Below are positions 43,661-52,776 of a stretch of DNA of 64,000 bases, one piece after another. The position numbers were made by a program, and so were the translations under genes. The notes under the pieces were generated by a model, which worked only from the letters and a program-made list of their open reading frames with translations, had not been told where the DNA came from and ran no database searches. The stretch comes from Deltaproteobacteria bacterium (lineage in GTDB: Bacteria; Myxococcota_A; Polyangia; Polyangiales; JADJMO01): assembly GCA_016182965.1 (NCBI GenBank), contig JACPFM010000133.1:16055-80054 (forward strand), given 5' to 3'. The number at the start of each line of letters is the position of its first letter. Positions within the stretch are counted from its first letter, which is position 1.

Positions 43661-46294
43661 ATGGCGACGATCGCGCTCAAGCCGCTCAAGCACACCGCCC
43701 CCATCTGCGCCGACTACGCCGACGAGGCCGCCGTGATCCGCTTCGAGCGCGAGATGCGCGAGCACCGCGCGCACAGCGAGGCGTTCCGGATCGCCGTCCT
43801 CGGCACCGGCCAGTACGCCGTCTCCGGCGAGGGTGGCGAGCGCAGGCTCGTCGACCTCGTCGATCGGTCGCGCGAGCACGACAGCTGCAACTGCCCGGAC
43901 TTCGTCACCAACGAGCTCGGGACCTGCAAGCACCTCGAAGCGGTGTACCGCGCCCTCGAGTCCCGTCTCGCGCGTGAGCAAGAGAGGCTCCCCGCGCGCG
44001 TCGAGCGCGCCACCCTCGCGGTCGACGGGCGCGGCGGCGGAAGGCTCGTCGCGCTCGGCCGCTGGACCGAGGAGCGTCTCGCCCGCATCGGTCTGCGCCG
44101 CACGCGAGAGGGCGTGACCGCGATCGGGGGCTCCACCGCGCTCGCCGCGGTGACGGCGACGGCGTCGGACGTTCGGGTCGTCCACGCCGCGGTGCCGGTC
44201 GCGAACATGCTCCGCGCGCGCGCCGAGAGCGAGCGCCGCGCGGCGCAGATCGAGCGCGCGCTCGCGCGAAGAGACATCTCCGTCGACGTGCTCCGCTCGC
44301 CCCTCTTCGAGTACCAGCGAGTGGGCGTCGCGCACCTCGTCACGCGCGGCCGCGCGCTCCTCGCCGACGACATGGGGCTCGGCAAGACCGTGCAGGCGAT
44401 CGCCGCGTGCGAGCTCTTGCGCCGGCGCGGCGAGGCGTCGCGCGTCCTCATCGTGACGCCGGCGTCCCTCAAGGACCAGTGGGCGCGCGAGATCGCGAGG
44501 TACGCGGGCGAGCGCGCGGTGGTGATCGGCGGGGGCAGCGACCAGCGCCGCGCCGCCTTCGAGACCGACGCGCCGTACCGCATCGTCAACTACGAGCTCA
44601 CCTGGCGCGAGCTCGAGCGCATCCAGGCCCTCGACGCCGACGTGCTCGTGCTCGACGAGGCGCAGCGGGCCAAGAACTTCCGCACCAAGACGGCGACGAC
44701 GCTTCGCAAGCTGCCCTCGCGGTTCCTCTTCGTGCTCACGGGCACGCCCATCGAGAACCGTCTCGACGATCTCTACTCGCTCATGCAGCTGGTCGATCCG
44801 GCGGCGCTCGGCCCGCTCTGGCGGTTCAACCACGACTTCCACGTGCAGGCGCGGCGCGGCCGCGTCACCGGGACCAAGAACCTCGGCGAGCTGCGCGCGC
44901 GGCTCGCGCCCATCGCGCTCCGCCGTCGCAAGGAGGAGGTCCTGTCGCAGCTGCCCGCGCTCACCGAGCAGACGCGCTACACGGCCCTGACCGACTTGCA
45001 GGTGCGCATGGAGGGCGAGCACCGCGCCGAGGCGGCGAGGTACCTGAGCATCGCCGAGAGGCGCGCGCTCCGCCCCGAAGAGCAGCAGCGCCTCATGGGG
45101 CATCTGCTCAAGGCACGCCAGGCCTGCAACGCCGTCGAGCTCTGCGATCCCCTCCGCGGCAAGGGCTCGCCCAAGCTCGACGAGCTCGAGCAGCTCGTCT
45201 CCGAGATCGTCGAGCAGGGGACCGCGAAGGTCCTCATCTTCAGCGAGTGGGTCGAGATGCTCGCCCTCGCGGCCCAGCGGCTCGACGCGCTCGACGTCGG
45301 CTACGAGACCCTCCACGGCGGCGTTCCGACCGACCGCAGGCCGGAGCTGCTGCGCCGCTTCCGCGAAGATCCCGACGTGCGCGTGCTGCTCTCGACCGAC
45401 GCGGGCGGCGTGGGGCTGAACCTGCAGGAGGCCAGCTACGTCGTGCACCTCGACCTGCCGTGGAGCCCGGGCAAGCTCGATCAGCGCACGGCGCGCGCCC
45501 ACCGCCTCGGCCAGACGCGCGGCGTGTCGGTGACGTACCTCTGCGCGGAAGCAGGGATCGAGAGGGGGATCGAGGGCACGCTCGGCGCCAAGCGCGCGCT
45601 GCGCGGCGCGGCGCTCGATCCGACGAGCGACGTCGACGGCGTCGAGGCGGTCGGGTTCAGCGTGTTCGTCACGCAGCTCAAGGAAGCGATGGAGCGGCTC
45701 GAGGCGCCCGACACGATCGACGTGGCGGAGGAGCCGGCGCAGCTCATCGAGCAGCCGCCGGTCGAGATCGAACCCGTCTTGCAGCTCGGGATCGCCGAGG
45801 CGGCCTTGCTCGCGCACGCGCCTGCCGACGCGCACGCGCCTGCCGACGCGCACGCGCCCGCCGACGCGCACCCGCCCGCCTACCCGCACGCGCCCGTCGA
45901 CGCGCAGGCAGCCGTCGCGTCGGCCCGCGCTCGGGATCGACTGCGGCTCGCGCGCGTCGTGCTCGACGCCGGCTTCTCGAGCGACGCGGTCGTCGCCGCG
46001 TACGACGCAGTCTCCGCCGCGATCGCGCGGGTCGCCGGCGAGGATAGGCCGCTCGATCACGCGGCGCTCGTCGCGCGGCTCTATCGCGATCTGGTGCCGC
46101 GCGGGCTCGTGCCCGCTGCCCTCGCGTCGACGCTGGCGCGCCTTCGCGATCTCACGCTGCTGCGCGCCGAGGGCGTCGAGGTCGACGGCGGGCTCGCGCG
46201 CGACGCGGTCGAGGAGGCCGAAGCCTGGGTCACGCGGCTCTCCGGCGAGACGACGCTGGTCGGCACGAGCGCTGTGCCCGCGCTCTTGTCGTGA
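43661..46294 (+). CDS. SWIM-SNF2 helicase with C-terminal HEPN-like domain
   Basis: An 877-aa protein. A SWIM zinc finger (Cys76, Cys78, Cys89, His91) comes first. A complete SNF2 helicase follows: Walker A DDMGLGKT with Lys242, DEAQ with Asp332, LTGTPIENRLDDLYSL, the C lobe LIFSEW, LSTDAGGVGLNLQ and TARAHRLGQ. After it is a degenerate 18-bp repeat encoding APADAH units (about residues 720-750). The last 110 residues resemble a HEPN domain (LARVVLDAGFSSDAVVAAYDAV) but without a clear R-x4-6-H RNase motif. It may remodel DNA-bound proteins. The HEPN fusion suggests a defence or RNA role. Ribosome-binding site is weak. Confidence 0.92.
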   Translation: MATIALKPLKHTAPICADYADEAAVIRFEREMREHRAHSEAFRIAVLGTGQYAVSGEGGERRLVDLVDRSREHDSCNCPDFVTNELGTCKHLEAVYRALESRLAREQERLPARVERATLAVDGRGGGRLVALGRWTEERLARIGLRRTREGVTAIGGSTALAAVTATASDVRVVHAAVPVANMLRARAESERRAAQIERALARRDISVDVLRSPLFEYQRVGVAHLVTRGRALLADDMGLGKTVQAIAACELLRRRGEASRVLIVTPASLKDQWAREIARYAGERAVVIGGGSDQRRAAFETDAPYRIVNYELTWRELERIQALDADVLVLDEAQRAKNFRTKTATTLRKLPSRFLFVLTGTPIENRLDDLYSLMQLVDPAALGPLWRFNHDFHVQARRGRVTGTKNLGELRARLAPIALRRRKEEVLSQLPALTEQTRYTALTDLQVRMEGEHRAEAARYLSIAERRALRPEEQQRLMGHLLKARQACNAVELCDPLRGKGSPKLDELEQLVSEIVEQGTAKVLIFSEWVEMLALAAQRLDALDVGYETLHGGVPTDRRPELLRRFREDPDVRVLLSTDAGGVGLNLQEASYVVHLDLPWSPGKLDQRTARAHRLGQTRGVSVTYLCAEAGIERGIEGTLGAKRALRGAALDPTSDVDGVEAVGFSVFVTQLKEAMERLEAPDTIDVAEEPAQLIEQPPVEIEPVLQLGIAEAALLAHAPADAHAPADAHAPADAHPPAYPHAPVDAQAAVASARARDRLRLARVVLDAGFSSDAVVAAYDAVSAAIARVAGEDRPLDHAALVARLYRDLVPRGLVPAALASTLARLRDLTLLRAEGVEVDGGLARDAVEEAEAWVTRLSGETTLVGTSAVPALLS

Positions 46295-46378
46295 CCGGTC
46301 GGCGAGCGTGGGACGACGAGGTCCGGTAGGCTGTCGTCCGGCTCAGCGACGCTTCGCGAGCTCGGCGGCGTCGTGCCG

Positions 46379-47176
46379 TTACGCTCCGCCGCGACGGAGC
46401 CGCTCGAGCTCGATCTTCAGACTCGCGAGCTGCTTCTCGAGCTCCCTCTCCCGCAGCCCGCTCTCCTCGAGCTCCCTGGCGCGCGCGTCGGCCTTCGCCT
46501 CGCTCTCCGAGATCATGCGCTCGAGGCGCTCGACGAGCTCGCGCGACTCGAGGAGCTGGGCGTTTCCCTGATAGAAGCGCAGCCGCCCCTCCTCGATGAC
46601 GAGGTCGAGGCCGAGCACCGAGGAGGCCAAGCGGCCGCCGAACGCGAGGAGGGGCTCGTACTTGCGTACGCCGGAGGCAGGGAGGCGATGTCCCGTCAGG
46701 CGTGAGCGGCCGCGATCGTAGATGAAATACTCCTGAATACCGAGCCGCGCGTACCGGACGACGTAGTCTTCGAGATCTTTGCGGGCGTCGCCGCTGACGT
46801 GCACCTCCATGACGAGATCGAGGCCCTTGCCCTCGGCCGAGACGACCCAACGGGTGCGATCGCGCACCTCGACGTCGGTGACGGCGAGCAGATCCGGTGC
46901 GAATCGCGGCTCGGCGGGGTAGTAGACGGCGAGCTCCGAGGCGACGTAGACACGGCGCCCCGCCTTGGCGAAGAACGCCCGGAGCACGTCGCGCGCACCG
47001 ACCTTCGCGTCGAGGTGCGCGTCGCCCTCGGGCGGGCGCAGCTCGGCGTCGGTCATTCGTGCTGGCAGCGACTCGACGACGGCGGCGCGCTGCTCGGGGG
47101 TGAGCGCGTCCCACTCGGCCTGCGACGGTGCGCGCGGCGGGCCTGCGCTCGGCGGGGTGGAGGTGCGGGCGGCCAT
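46379..47176 (-). CDS. Uma2-family nuclease-like protein
   Basis: A 265-aa protein with the Uma2 core: PPEGDAHLDAKVGARD, VYYPAEPRFAPDLLAVTD, TRWVVSAEGKGLDLVMEVHVSG and YARLGIQEYFIYD, then a Leu/Glu-rich coiled coil (RLERMISESEAKADARAREL). The PD-(D/E)xK-like acidic residues are kept. Cellular function is not established. Uma2 genes are often in many copies in cyanobacteria and Myxococcota. It is a close paralogue of the broken gene at 42473-43281. ATG 47176 is preferred, as the longer frame to 47254 is Cys- and Asp-rich and probably not translated. Confidence 0.85.
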   Translation of the reverse strand: MAARTSTPPSAGPPRAPSQAEWDALTPEQRAAVVESLPARMTDAELRPPEGDAHLDAKVGARDVLRAFFAKAGRRVYVASELAVYYPAEPRFAPDLLAVTDVEVRDRTRWVVSAEGKGLDLVMEVHVSGDARKDLEDYVVRYARLGIQEYFIYDRGRSRLTGHRLPASGVRKYEPLLAFGGRLASSVLGLDLVIEEGRLRFYQGNAQLLESRELVERLERMISESEAKADARARELEESGLRERELEKQLASLKIELERLRRGGA

Positions 47177-47288
47177 GCGGGGAGCATAGCGGGGTCGGTC
47201 CGCGTGGTCCGCATCATCGCCATGTGCGCAGGGCGCCTCGGTGGCGCACGGCAACGCCCACCGTTGCCGGCCGAGCTCGCTCTCGGCG

Positions 47289-48683
47289 CTACCCGGCCGG
47301 CAGCTCGCGCGTCGCGTCCCGCCACGTGCCCAGCCGCCAGATCGCGATCAGGAGCAGCGTGCGCGACGCCCAGTCGGCGGTGCTGCCCATCCACACGCCC
47401 ATCACGCCGAAGCCGCGCGAGGTCGCGATCCACGTGACGACGAGGCGCACCACGAAGCCGCCGAAGAGCGAGACGAACAGCGCGAGGCGCGTGGCGCCGG
47501 CGCCGCGCACCGCCTGACCGAGCACCACGCCCACGGCCATGAACGGCTGCGCGATCGCCACCACGATCAGCGCGCGCGCCGCCTCGGCCTGCAGATCGGC
47601 GCGCGGCGTGACCAGCGCGGGCAGCTGGTGGCGCAAGGCGAGGAACAAGAGGCCGAACGACGACAAGGTCAGGACGGCGAGCCCGGTCGAGGCCCAGCCG
47701 ACCCACGTGGCGCGCTCCGGACGACGCGCGCCGAGCTCCTGCGCGACCAGGGCGCCGGACGCGGTGGCGAAGCCCTCGACGGTCATGAACGAGATCGCCT
47801 CGATGGCGATCAGTGCCTGGTTGGAGGCCATCGCGTCGTCGCCGAGGCGCGCGATCATCCAGACGAACGCCATGTACGCGACGTGGTAGACGACGCGCTC
47901 CGAGGTCGCGTGCAAAGAGAGGCGACGCAGCGCGCGCAGGGCGTCGCGGCCCGCCGCGTCGCCGAAGGGCCAGCGGAACGGCCGCAGCGAGGCGGGAAGA
48001 CCGGCGCGTGACAGCGCCGCGAACGTGAGCAGCGCCTCGGCGGTGTACGACGCCGCGGTCGACCAGCCGGCGCCGCGCGCGCCGAGCGCGGGGAAGCCCC
48101 AGTGGCCGCCGATGAGCAGCCAGTTGATCCCGACGTGCACCACGTTGACCGCGACGCCGATCTTGAGCGGCGTCACCGTGTCGCCCGCGGCCGAGAGCGC
48201 GGCGAACCCGGCGACGCCCACGCAGTAGAACGGCGCGGCGAGCAGCGCGACCTGCAGGTACTGCCGCGCGACCTCGGCCGCCGCGTCGGTGTTGGCGAAC
48301 ATGAGGTGCAGCGTCGGCAGGACGAGCGCGTACGCCGCGAGCATCGCGATCGTCCCGAGGGCGACGGCGACCACCATCGAGATGGTCGTGTGCCGGCGCG
48401 CCGCGGCGTGATCGCCGGCGCCGACCGCGCGGCCGACGAGCGCGAGCGTGCCGACCGCGAACGCCGACGCCACCGACACCAGCGTCCACTCGATCGGCCC
48501 GGCGATCTGCATCGCGCCGAGCGCGGTGGCCGAGAAGTGACCGAGCATGATCCGGTCGGCCCACAGCACGCCGGTCTGCAGCAGGAGCGCCGCGATCGCC
48601 GGCGCGGCGAGCGTCACGATGCTGCGGAGCCGGGCAGGGGGCGTCTCGATGTTCGCGGGTCGAGCCAAGGCGGGGCGGCGCAC
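47289..48683 (-). CDS. MATE-family efflux transporter
   Basis: A 464-aa inner-membrane protein with 12 predicted helices. The two MatE halves are recognisable (GPIEWTLVSVASAFAVGTLALVGRAVGAGD and the second with FMTVEGFATASGALVAQELGAR). The family exports drugs or metabolites in exchange for Na+ or H+. No binding residues that fix the ion can be read. A degraded partial copy lies at 42048-42360. The next gene downstream on this strand is the Uma2 gene at 46379, about 110 bp away. Confidence 0.93.
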   Translation of the reverse strand: MRRPALARPANIETPPARLRSIVTLAAPAIAALLLQTGVLWADRIMLGHFSATALGAMQIAGPIEWTLVSVASAFAVGTLALVGRAVGAGDHAAARRHTTISMVVAVALGTIAMLAAYALVLPTLHLMFANTDAAAEVARQYLQVALLAAPFYCVGVAGFAALSAAGDTVTPLKIGVAVNVVHVGINWLLIGGHWGFPALGARGAGWSTAASYTAEALLTFAALSRAGLPASLRPFRWPFGDAAGRDALRALRRLSLHATSERVVYHVAYMAFVWMIARLGDDAMASNQALIAIEAISFMTVEGFATASGALVAQELGARRPERATWVGWASTGLAVLTLSSFGLLFLALRHQLPALVTPRADLQAEAARALIVVAIAQPFMAVGVVLGQAVRGAGATRLALFVSLFGGFVVRLVVTWIATSRGFGVMGVWMGSTADWASRTLLLIAIWRLGTWRDATRELPAG

Positions 48684-48717
48684 CCTTGCCCGTTTTGGGC
48701 GCGGCTAGAAGCCCCGC

Positions 48718-50058
48718 TCACTTGCCCGCGCGCAATCTCCCCCGGATGAGCCAGACGTGGCTCGCCGGGCTCGGCGGGCTCGCGCGGAACGTGCTGTTGG
48801 CGATCGCGATCGTGCCGTCGCGCGCGACCGCGAGCTTCTGCGCCAGCATGCCCTGCTCGCCGCCGTTGGTCCCGAGGGCGCCGCCGGCGATCTCGGGCAC
48901 CGCCATCGGGGCGACGAACTGCTGGCCCCCATCGGGCGACACGGTGAACGAGAGCCCCGACGCGCGGCTGCCCTCGAGGCCGTAGCGCTCCCACAGCACG
49001 TACACCTTCCCGGTCTGATCGGTCGCGACCTTCGGGAACTGCGCGCTCTCCTTGTCGCCCCGCGGCAGCGCGCGCGAGGGCTCGAACCACTCGCCCTTCC
49101 ATCGCGCGTAGCGGACCTCGTACGCCGGGCCCTTCGTCCGCTCGGCCCAGACCGCGTGGACGGTCCCCTGTCGATCGACGGCGAGCCTCGGCGCGTCGGA
49201 GTGCCCTTCGGTCGTCGCGACGACCCGCGGCGCGGCGAACGTCTTCCCGCCGTCCGACGAGCGCGCGACGTGGATGTCCGCCGATCCCTGCTCGCCGACG
49301 GTCCACGCGACGTATGCGGCGTCGTTCGGCCCCGTGGCGAGCGACGGCGCACGCGCGGGGGCCTTGGCGTCGCCGGAGAGGCGGAGCGCGGGCTCGAACG
49401 TCTTGCCGTCGTTCGATCGCCGCACCCACAGCGCGCCCTCGTACTCGGTCCAGGCCGCGATGATCGCGCCGCCCTCGGTGCGCGCGAGGTCGAGGCTGCC
49501 GTTGTCCCAGACCTTCTCGCTCAGGCGACCCTTGCCGTCGCCCGCCGGGCTGTTCGAGAGGTTCACCGGCGCGTCGAACGTGCGCCCGCCGTCGGACGAG
49601 CGCGCGAAGAAGATCTCGCCGCCGTGCGAGCCACCGGAGAAGACGATCTCCTGCCAGAGCACGAAGACCTGCCGCGGGTCGCCCGGCGCGACGAGCACGC
49701 GCGGCAACCAGGTGAGCGTGCTGCCGCTGCGCGAGACGTTCACCGCCGCGGGCAACGTCGGCTTGCCGTCGCGGCCGAAGCCTTGGAAGAAGACGTCCTT
49801 GCGGGACTGATCGATCCACGCGAGCGCGACGCTGCCGTCGTTCGCGATCGAGACGGCCGGGTCGTCGACCCAACGGTAATCGCTGTCGTTCTGCCTCCAC
49901 TCGCCGCGGTGCGCCTCGCCGGACGCGACCCTGATCGCGCGCTCCCAGGCGATCGCGTCCGGGGCGCCGCGCACGTCGGGTACGGTCAGGAGCGCGACGA
50001 ACACCGAGGCGGCGATCGCCGCGCACGCGGGGGCATTCCGGTCGTGCGCGCGCTTCAT
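48718..50058 (-). CDS. Exported BNR/Asp-box repeat protein
   Basis: A 446-aa protein with a signal peptide (IAASVFVALLTVPDVRG). Four or five Asp-box motifs (SSDGGRTF, SNDGKTF, SSDGGKTF, SPDGGQQF) mark blades of a six-bladed propeller as in sialidases. However, the catalytic Arg triad and Tyr/Glu pair of sialidases are not evident, so a glycan-binding or structural role is as likely as an enzyme. It is periplasmic or secreted. It stands alone, with the divergent thioredoxin gene starting 97 bp upstream. Confidence 0.83.
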   Translation of the reverse strand: MKRAHDRNAPACAAIAASVFVALLTVPDVRGAPDAIAWERAIRVASGEAHRGEWRQNDSDYRWVDDPAVSIANDGSVALAWIDQSRKDVFFQGFGRDGKPTLPAAVNVSRSGSTLTWLPRVLVAPGDPRQVFVLWQEIVFSGGSHGGEIFFARSSDGGRTFDAPVNLSNSPAGDGKGRLSEKVWDNGSLDLARTEGGAIIAAWTEYEGALWVRRSNDGKTFEPALRLSGDAKAPARAPSLATGPNDAAYVAWTVGEQGSADIHVARSSDGGKTFAAPRVVATTEGHSDAPRLAVDRQGTVHAVWAERTKGPAYEVRYARWKGEWFEPSRALPRGDKESAQFPKVATDQTGKVYVLWERYGLEGSRASGLSFTVSPDGGQQFVAPMAVPEIAGGALGTNGGEQGMLAQKLAVARDGTIAIANSTFRASPPSPASHVWLIRGRLRAGK

Positions 50059-50154
50059 GGAGGGGCATCGGCTTCAACCCGCGTGCCGCGCTCCGCCGCG
50101 TGGCCGAGGTCGCGCGCCGTCTCGGGAATCCCGGCGTACGCTCGTTGGCTCCGC

Positions 50155-50682
50155 ATGGGGATGCTCTCCCGGTTTCGCACCGCCTACCGCGAGCGCCGCG
50201 CCGTCCGCTGGACGGTCGACCTGCTGGTCATGCTCGTGGTCGTCGTGGCGATCTCCGCCTGGCAGACGCGAAAGCACCTCCGTGACGTACCGCTGCCGGC
50301 GCTGCAGCTGCGCTCGGTGAGCGGCGAGAGCGTCTCGCTCCAGTCGCTCCGCGGAAAGAAGACTCTGCTGTACCTGTGGGCGCCGTGGTGCGGCGTCTGC
50401 AAGGTCGAGTCGCCGAACGTCGGGCACGTGAGGTCGCTGCTCGGCGATCGCGTGAACGTCGTCTCGGTCGTCGCCGCCTACCAGAGCGTCGACGAGGTGC
50501 GTCGCTACGTCTCCGACAAGGGCGTCGAGTACCCGGTGCTGCTCGGCGACGACTCGATCGAGCGCGCGTTCAAGGTCAACGCCTTCCCGACGGTCTACTT
50601 CATCGACGAGCAGGGCCGGATCAAGGGCTCCGCGACCGGCTACACCACGACGATCGGCCTCATCGCGCGCCTGTACCTGTAG
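50155..50682 (+). CDS. Membrane-anchored thioredoxin-like protein (TlpA/ResA type)
   Basis: A 175-aa protein with one N-terminal membrane helix (TVDLLVMLVVVVAISAW) and a periplasmic thioredoxin fold. The active site is WCGVC with two Cys, preceded by YLWAPWCG and followed by the cis-Pro motif AFPTVYFIDEQG. It is a candidate thiol-disulfide reductant for cytochrome c maturation or envelope protein repair. The start may be ATG 50155 or 50161. The neighbour on the other strand is the BNR protein gene. Confidence 0.9.
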   Translation: MGMLSRFRTAYRERRAVRWTVDLLVMLVVVVAISAWQTRKHLRDVPLPALQLRSVSGESVSLQSLRGKKTLLYLWAPWCGVCKVESPNVGHVRSLLGDRVNVVSVVAAYQSVDEVRRYVSDKGVEYPVLLGDDSIERAFKVNAFPTVYFIDEQGRIKGSATGYTTTIGLIARLYL

Positions 50683-51052
50683 GGCGGCGCGAGCTGTTGG
50701 CGTGTCGCCGCTCGCGCCCGCCAAGTCGCCAGTCGTGAGTCGTCAGTCGTCAGTCGTCAGTCGTCAGCACGAGAAGCCGCGCCTGGTCTCACGTTGCGCG
50801 TAGGCGGCGTTGTCGCTGCTCGCGCAGCGGCCAGCGTCGAACCGTCCCCTGTCAGTCTCGTCTCGTCTCATCTCGTCTCGTCTCATCTCGTCTCGTCTCG
50901 TCTCGTCTGACGACTGACGACTGACGACTGACGACTCCCCCCGACCTCTGCGCAAACGATGAAGCGCGCAAGCCCCTGGCGGCATCAAGCGCGGCTGGGT
51001 ATGCAACCGCGTCGGCGAAGCGCCGGCGCGAGGGAGCGAGGACGAGGAGCAC
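50683..51052. other. 370-bp intergenic region rich in short tandem repeats
   Basis: It contains heptamer arrays and a pentamer run (see 50731-50936), with a short non-coding tail (50937-51052) leading to the ribosome-binding site of the dehydrogenase gene. ORFs here are made by the repeats. Confidence 0.7.
50731..50936. repeat. Heptamer array pair D with pentamer run
   Basis: AGTCGTG/AGTCGTC repeated five times at 50731-50765 is matched by inverted CTGACGA repeated four times at 50907-50936. Between them, 50855-50908 is a 5-bp tandem run (TCTCG with two TCTCA variants, about ten units). Confidence 0.85.
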
Positions 51053-52624
51053 ATGGCGAAGCAGCTCGGTAGCTGGGTCTCGGGGGCGTGGGTCGCGGGC
51101 AAGGGCAAGCCGGCGCAGCTGGTGAACCCCACGACCGAGGGGGTCCTCGCCGAGACGTCGACCGAGGGCGTCGACATGGCGCGCGCGCTCGCGTTCGCGC
51201 GCGACGTCGGCGGCCCGGCGCTCCGCGCGATGTCGTTCAAGGAGCGCGGGGCGCTCGTGCGCAAGCTTTCGCGCGCGATCCACGAGAAGCGCGACGAGCT
51301 GATCGCGCTCGGCGTGCAGAACGCCGGCAACACCCGCAGCGACGCGAAGTTCGACGTCGACGGCGCGTCGATCACCCTCGGCGCCTACGCCGATCTCGCC
51401 GAGGAGCTCGGCGACGCGAAGGTGCTCGTCGACGGCGAGCCGATCAACCTCGGTCGCTCGTCGAAGCTCGCCGCGCAGCACGCGTACTTCCCGCTGCACG
51501 GCGCCGCGGTGCACGTCAACGCGTTCAACTTCCCCGCGTGGGGCCTCGCCGAGAAGGCGGCGGTGGCGCTGCTCGCGGGCATGCCGGTCATCACCAAGCC
51601 GGCCACCTCGACCGCGCTGATGTCGCACCGGATCATGGAGCTGTTCGTCGAGCAGCAGCTGCTCCCCGCGGGCGCGCTGTCGTTCCTCTGCGGATCGGCC
51701 GGCGATCTGATCTCGCACCTGCGCGGGCAGGACGTCCTCGCCTTCACCGGCTCCGGCGACACCGGCGCGCAGCTCCGCGGCATGAAGAACGTGGTCGCGG
51801 GCGCGGTCCGCGTGAACGTCGAGGCCGACTCGCTGAACGCGGCGATCCTCGGCGCCGACGTCGAGAGCGGCACCGACACGTTCGACCTGTTCGTGAAGGA
51901 CGTGGTGCGCGACGCGACGCAGAAGGCCGGGCAGAAGTGCACCGCCATCCGCCGCGTGTTCGTCCCCGCCGCGCGCCTCGACGAGGTGCGCGACGCGCTC
52001 GCCGATCGGCTGTCGCAGGCGAAGGTCGGCGATCCGTCGCGCGAGGACGTGCTGGTCGGCCCGCTCGCGACGAAGAAGCAGCAAGAGGACGTGCTCGCGA
52101 TGATCGACCGCTTCGCGAAGGCGGGCTGCAAGGTCGTCGTCGGCGGGGGCAAGCCGAAGGAGGCGCTCGGCGTCGAGGCGGGCAAGGGCTTCTTCGTCGC
52201 GCCCACGCTGCTCGAGGTCGCCGCGATCGACGCGGTCGCCGACGTGCACGAGCACGAGATCTTCGGCCCGTGCACCACGCTGATCCCGTACGAGTCGACC
52301 GACGCGCTCATCGCGGCGGTCCGTCGCGGCGGCGGCGGCCTCGTCGCCTCTCTCTACTCCGACGACAAGGCGCTGGTGCGCGACGTCGTCTACGGCATCG
52401 CCTCGTCGCACGGGCGGCTCGTCCTCGGCAACGAGAAGGTCGCCGGATCGGCCGTGCCCCCCGGCACCGTGATGGCGCAGCTGGTCCACGGCGGCCCCGG
52501 CCGCGCGGGCGGCGGCGAGGAGCTCGGGGGCATCCGCGGGATGGAGCTCTATCTGCAGCGGGTCGCGCTGCAGGGCTACGGTCCCCTGGTCGCGTCGCTC
52601 GTCGAGGGCGGCAAGCGCGTCTGA
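51053..52624 (+). CDS. Aldehyde dehydrogenase, BoxD/PaaZ-N-like
   Basis: A 523-aa NAD(P)-dependent enzyme. NAFNFPAWGLAEKAAVALLAGM binds the cofactor, the catalytic Cys296 lies in GQKCTAI, and the sequence VNVEADSLNAAILGAD is typical of the BoxD/PaaZ subgroup. BoxD oxidises 3,4-dehydroadipyl-CoA semialdehyde in aerobic benzoyl-CoA breakdown. PaaZ does the like in phenylacetate breakdown but carries an extra hydratase domain, absent here. So BoxD is the closer guess. No other aromatic-degradation gene is in the window. ATG 51053 follows GAGGACGAGG. Confidence 0.88.
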   Translation: MAKQLGSWVSGAWVAGKGKPAQLVNPTTEGVLAETSTEGVDMARALAFARDVGGPALRAMSFKERGALVRKLSRAIHEKRDELIALGVQNAGNTRSDAKFDVDGASITLGAYADLAEELGDAKVLVDGEPINLGRSSKLAAQHAYFPLHGAAVHVNAFNFPAWGLAEKAAVALLAGMPVITKPATSTALMSHRIMELFVEQQLLPAGALSFLCGSAGDLISHLRGQDVLAFTGSGDTGAQLRGMKNVVAGAVRVNVEADSLNAAILGADVESGTDTFDLFVKDVVRDATQKAGQKCTAIRRVFVPAARLDEVRDALADRLSQAKVGDPSREDVLVGPLATKKQQEDVLAMIDRFAKAGCKVVVGGGKPKEALGVEAGKGFFVAPTLLEVAAIDAVADVHEHEIFGPCTTLIPYESTDALIAAVRRGGGGLVASLYSDDKALVRDVVYGIASSHGRLVLGNEKVAGSAVPPGTVMAQLVHGGPGRAGGGEELGGIRGMELYLQRVALQGYGPLVASLVEGGKRV

Positions 52625-52647
52625 GCGGCGTCGCCTGCTTTGACGGC

Positions 52648-52738
52648 CTCGAAGGTCGAAGGTCGAAGGTCGAAGCGAGAGCCGATGGCTCGTTCCAGGG
52701 ACCCCTGGTTCGACCTTCGACTTTTCGACCTTCGACCC
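52648..52738. repeat. Heptamer array pair E (GTCGAAG/CTTCGAC)
   Basis: Four units (CTCGAAG, then GTCGAAG three times) at 52648-52675 are followed 31 bp later by an inverted set (TTCGACC, TTCGACT, TTTCGACC, TTCGACC) at 52708-52738. The pair lies between the 3' ends of convergent genes and could terminate both transcripts. A lone CTGACGA unit is near 52759. Confidence 0.85.
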
Positions 52739-52776
52739 GGGCTCGACGAACGATCCATACTCTCTGACGACTGACG

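Noticed and set aside
48718..50058. Active sialidase
   Set aside because: Asp-boxes are present but the catalytic Arg triad and Tyr/Glu were not found by eye.
50852..51375. Genes predicted in the pentamer and heptamer repeat area
   Set aside because: Their sequences are translated repeats (RRDET units) or antisense to the BoxD-like gene.
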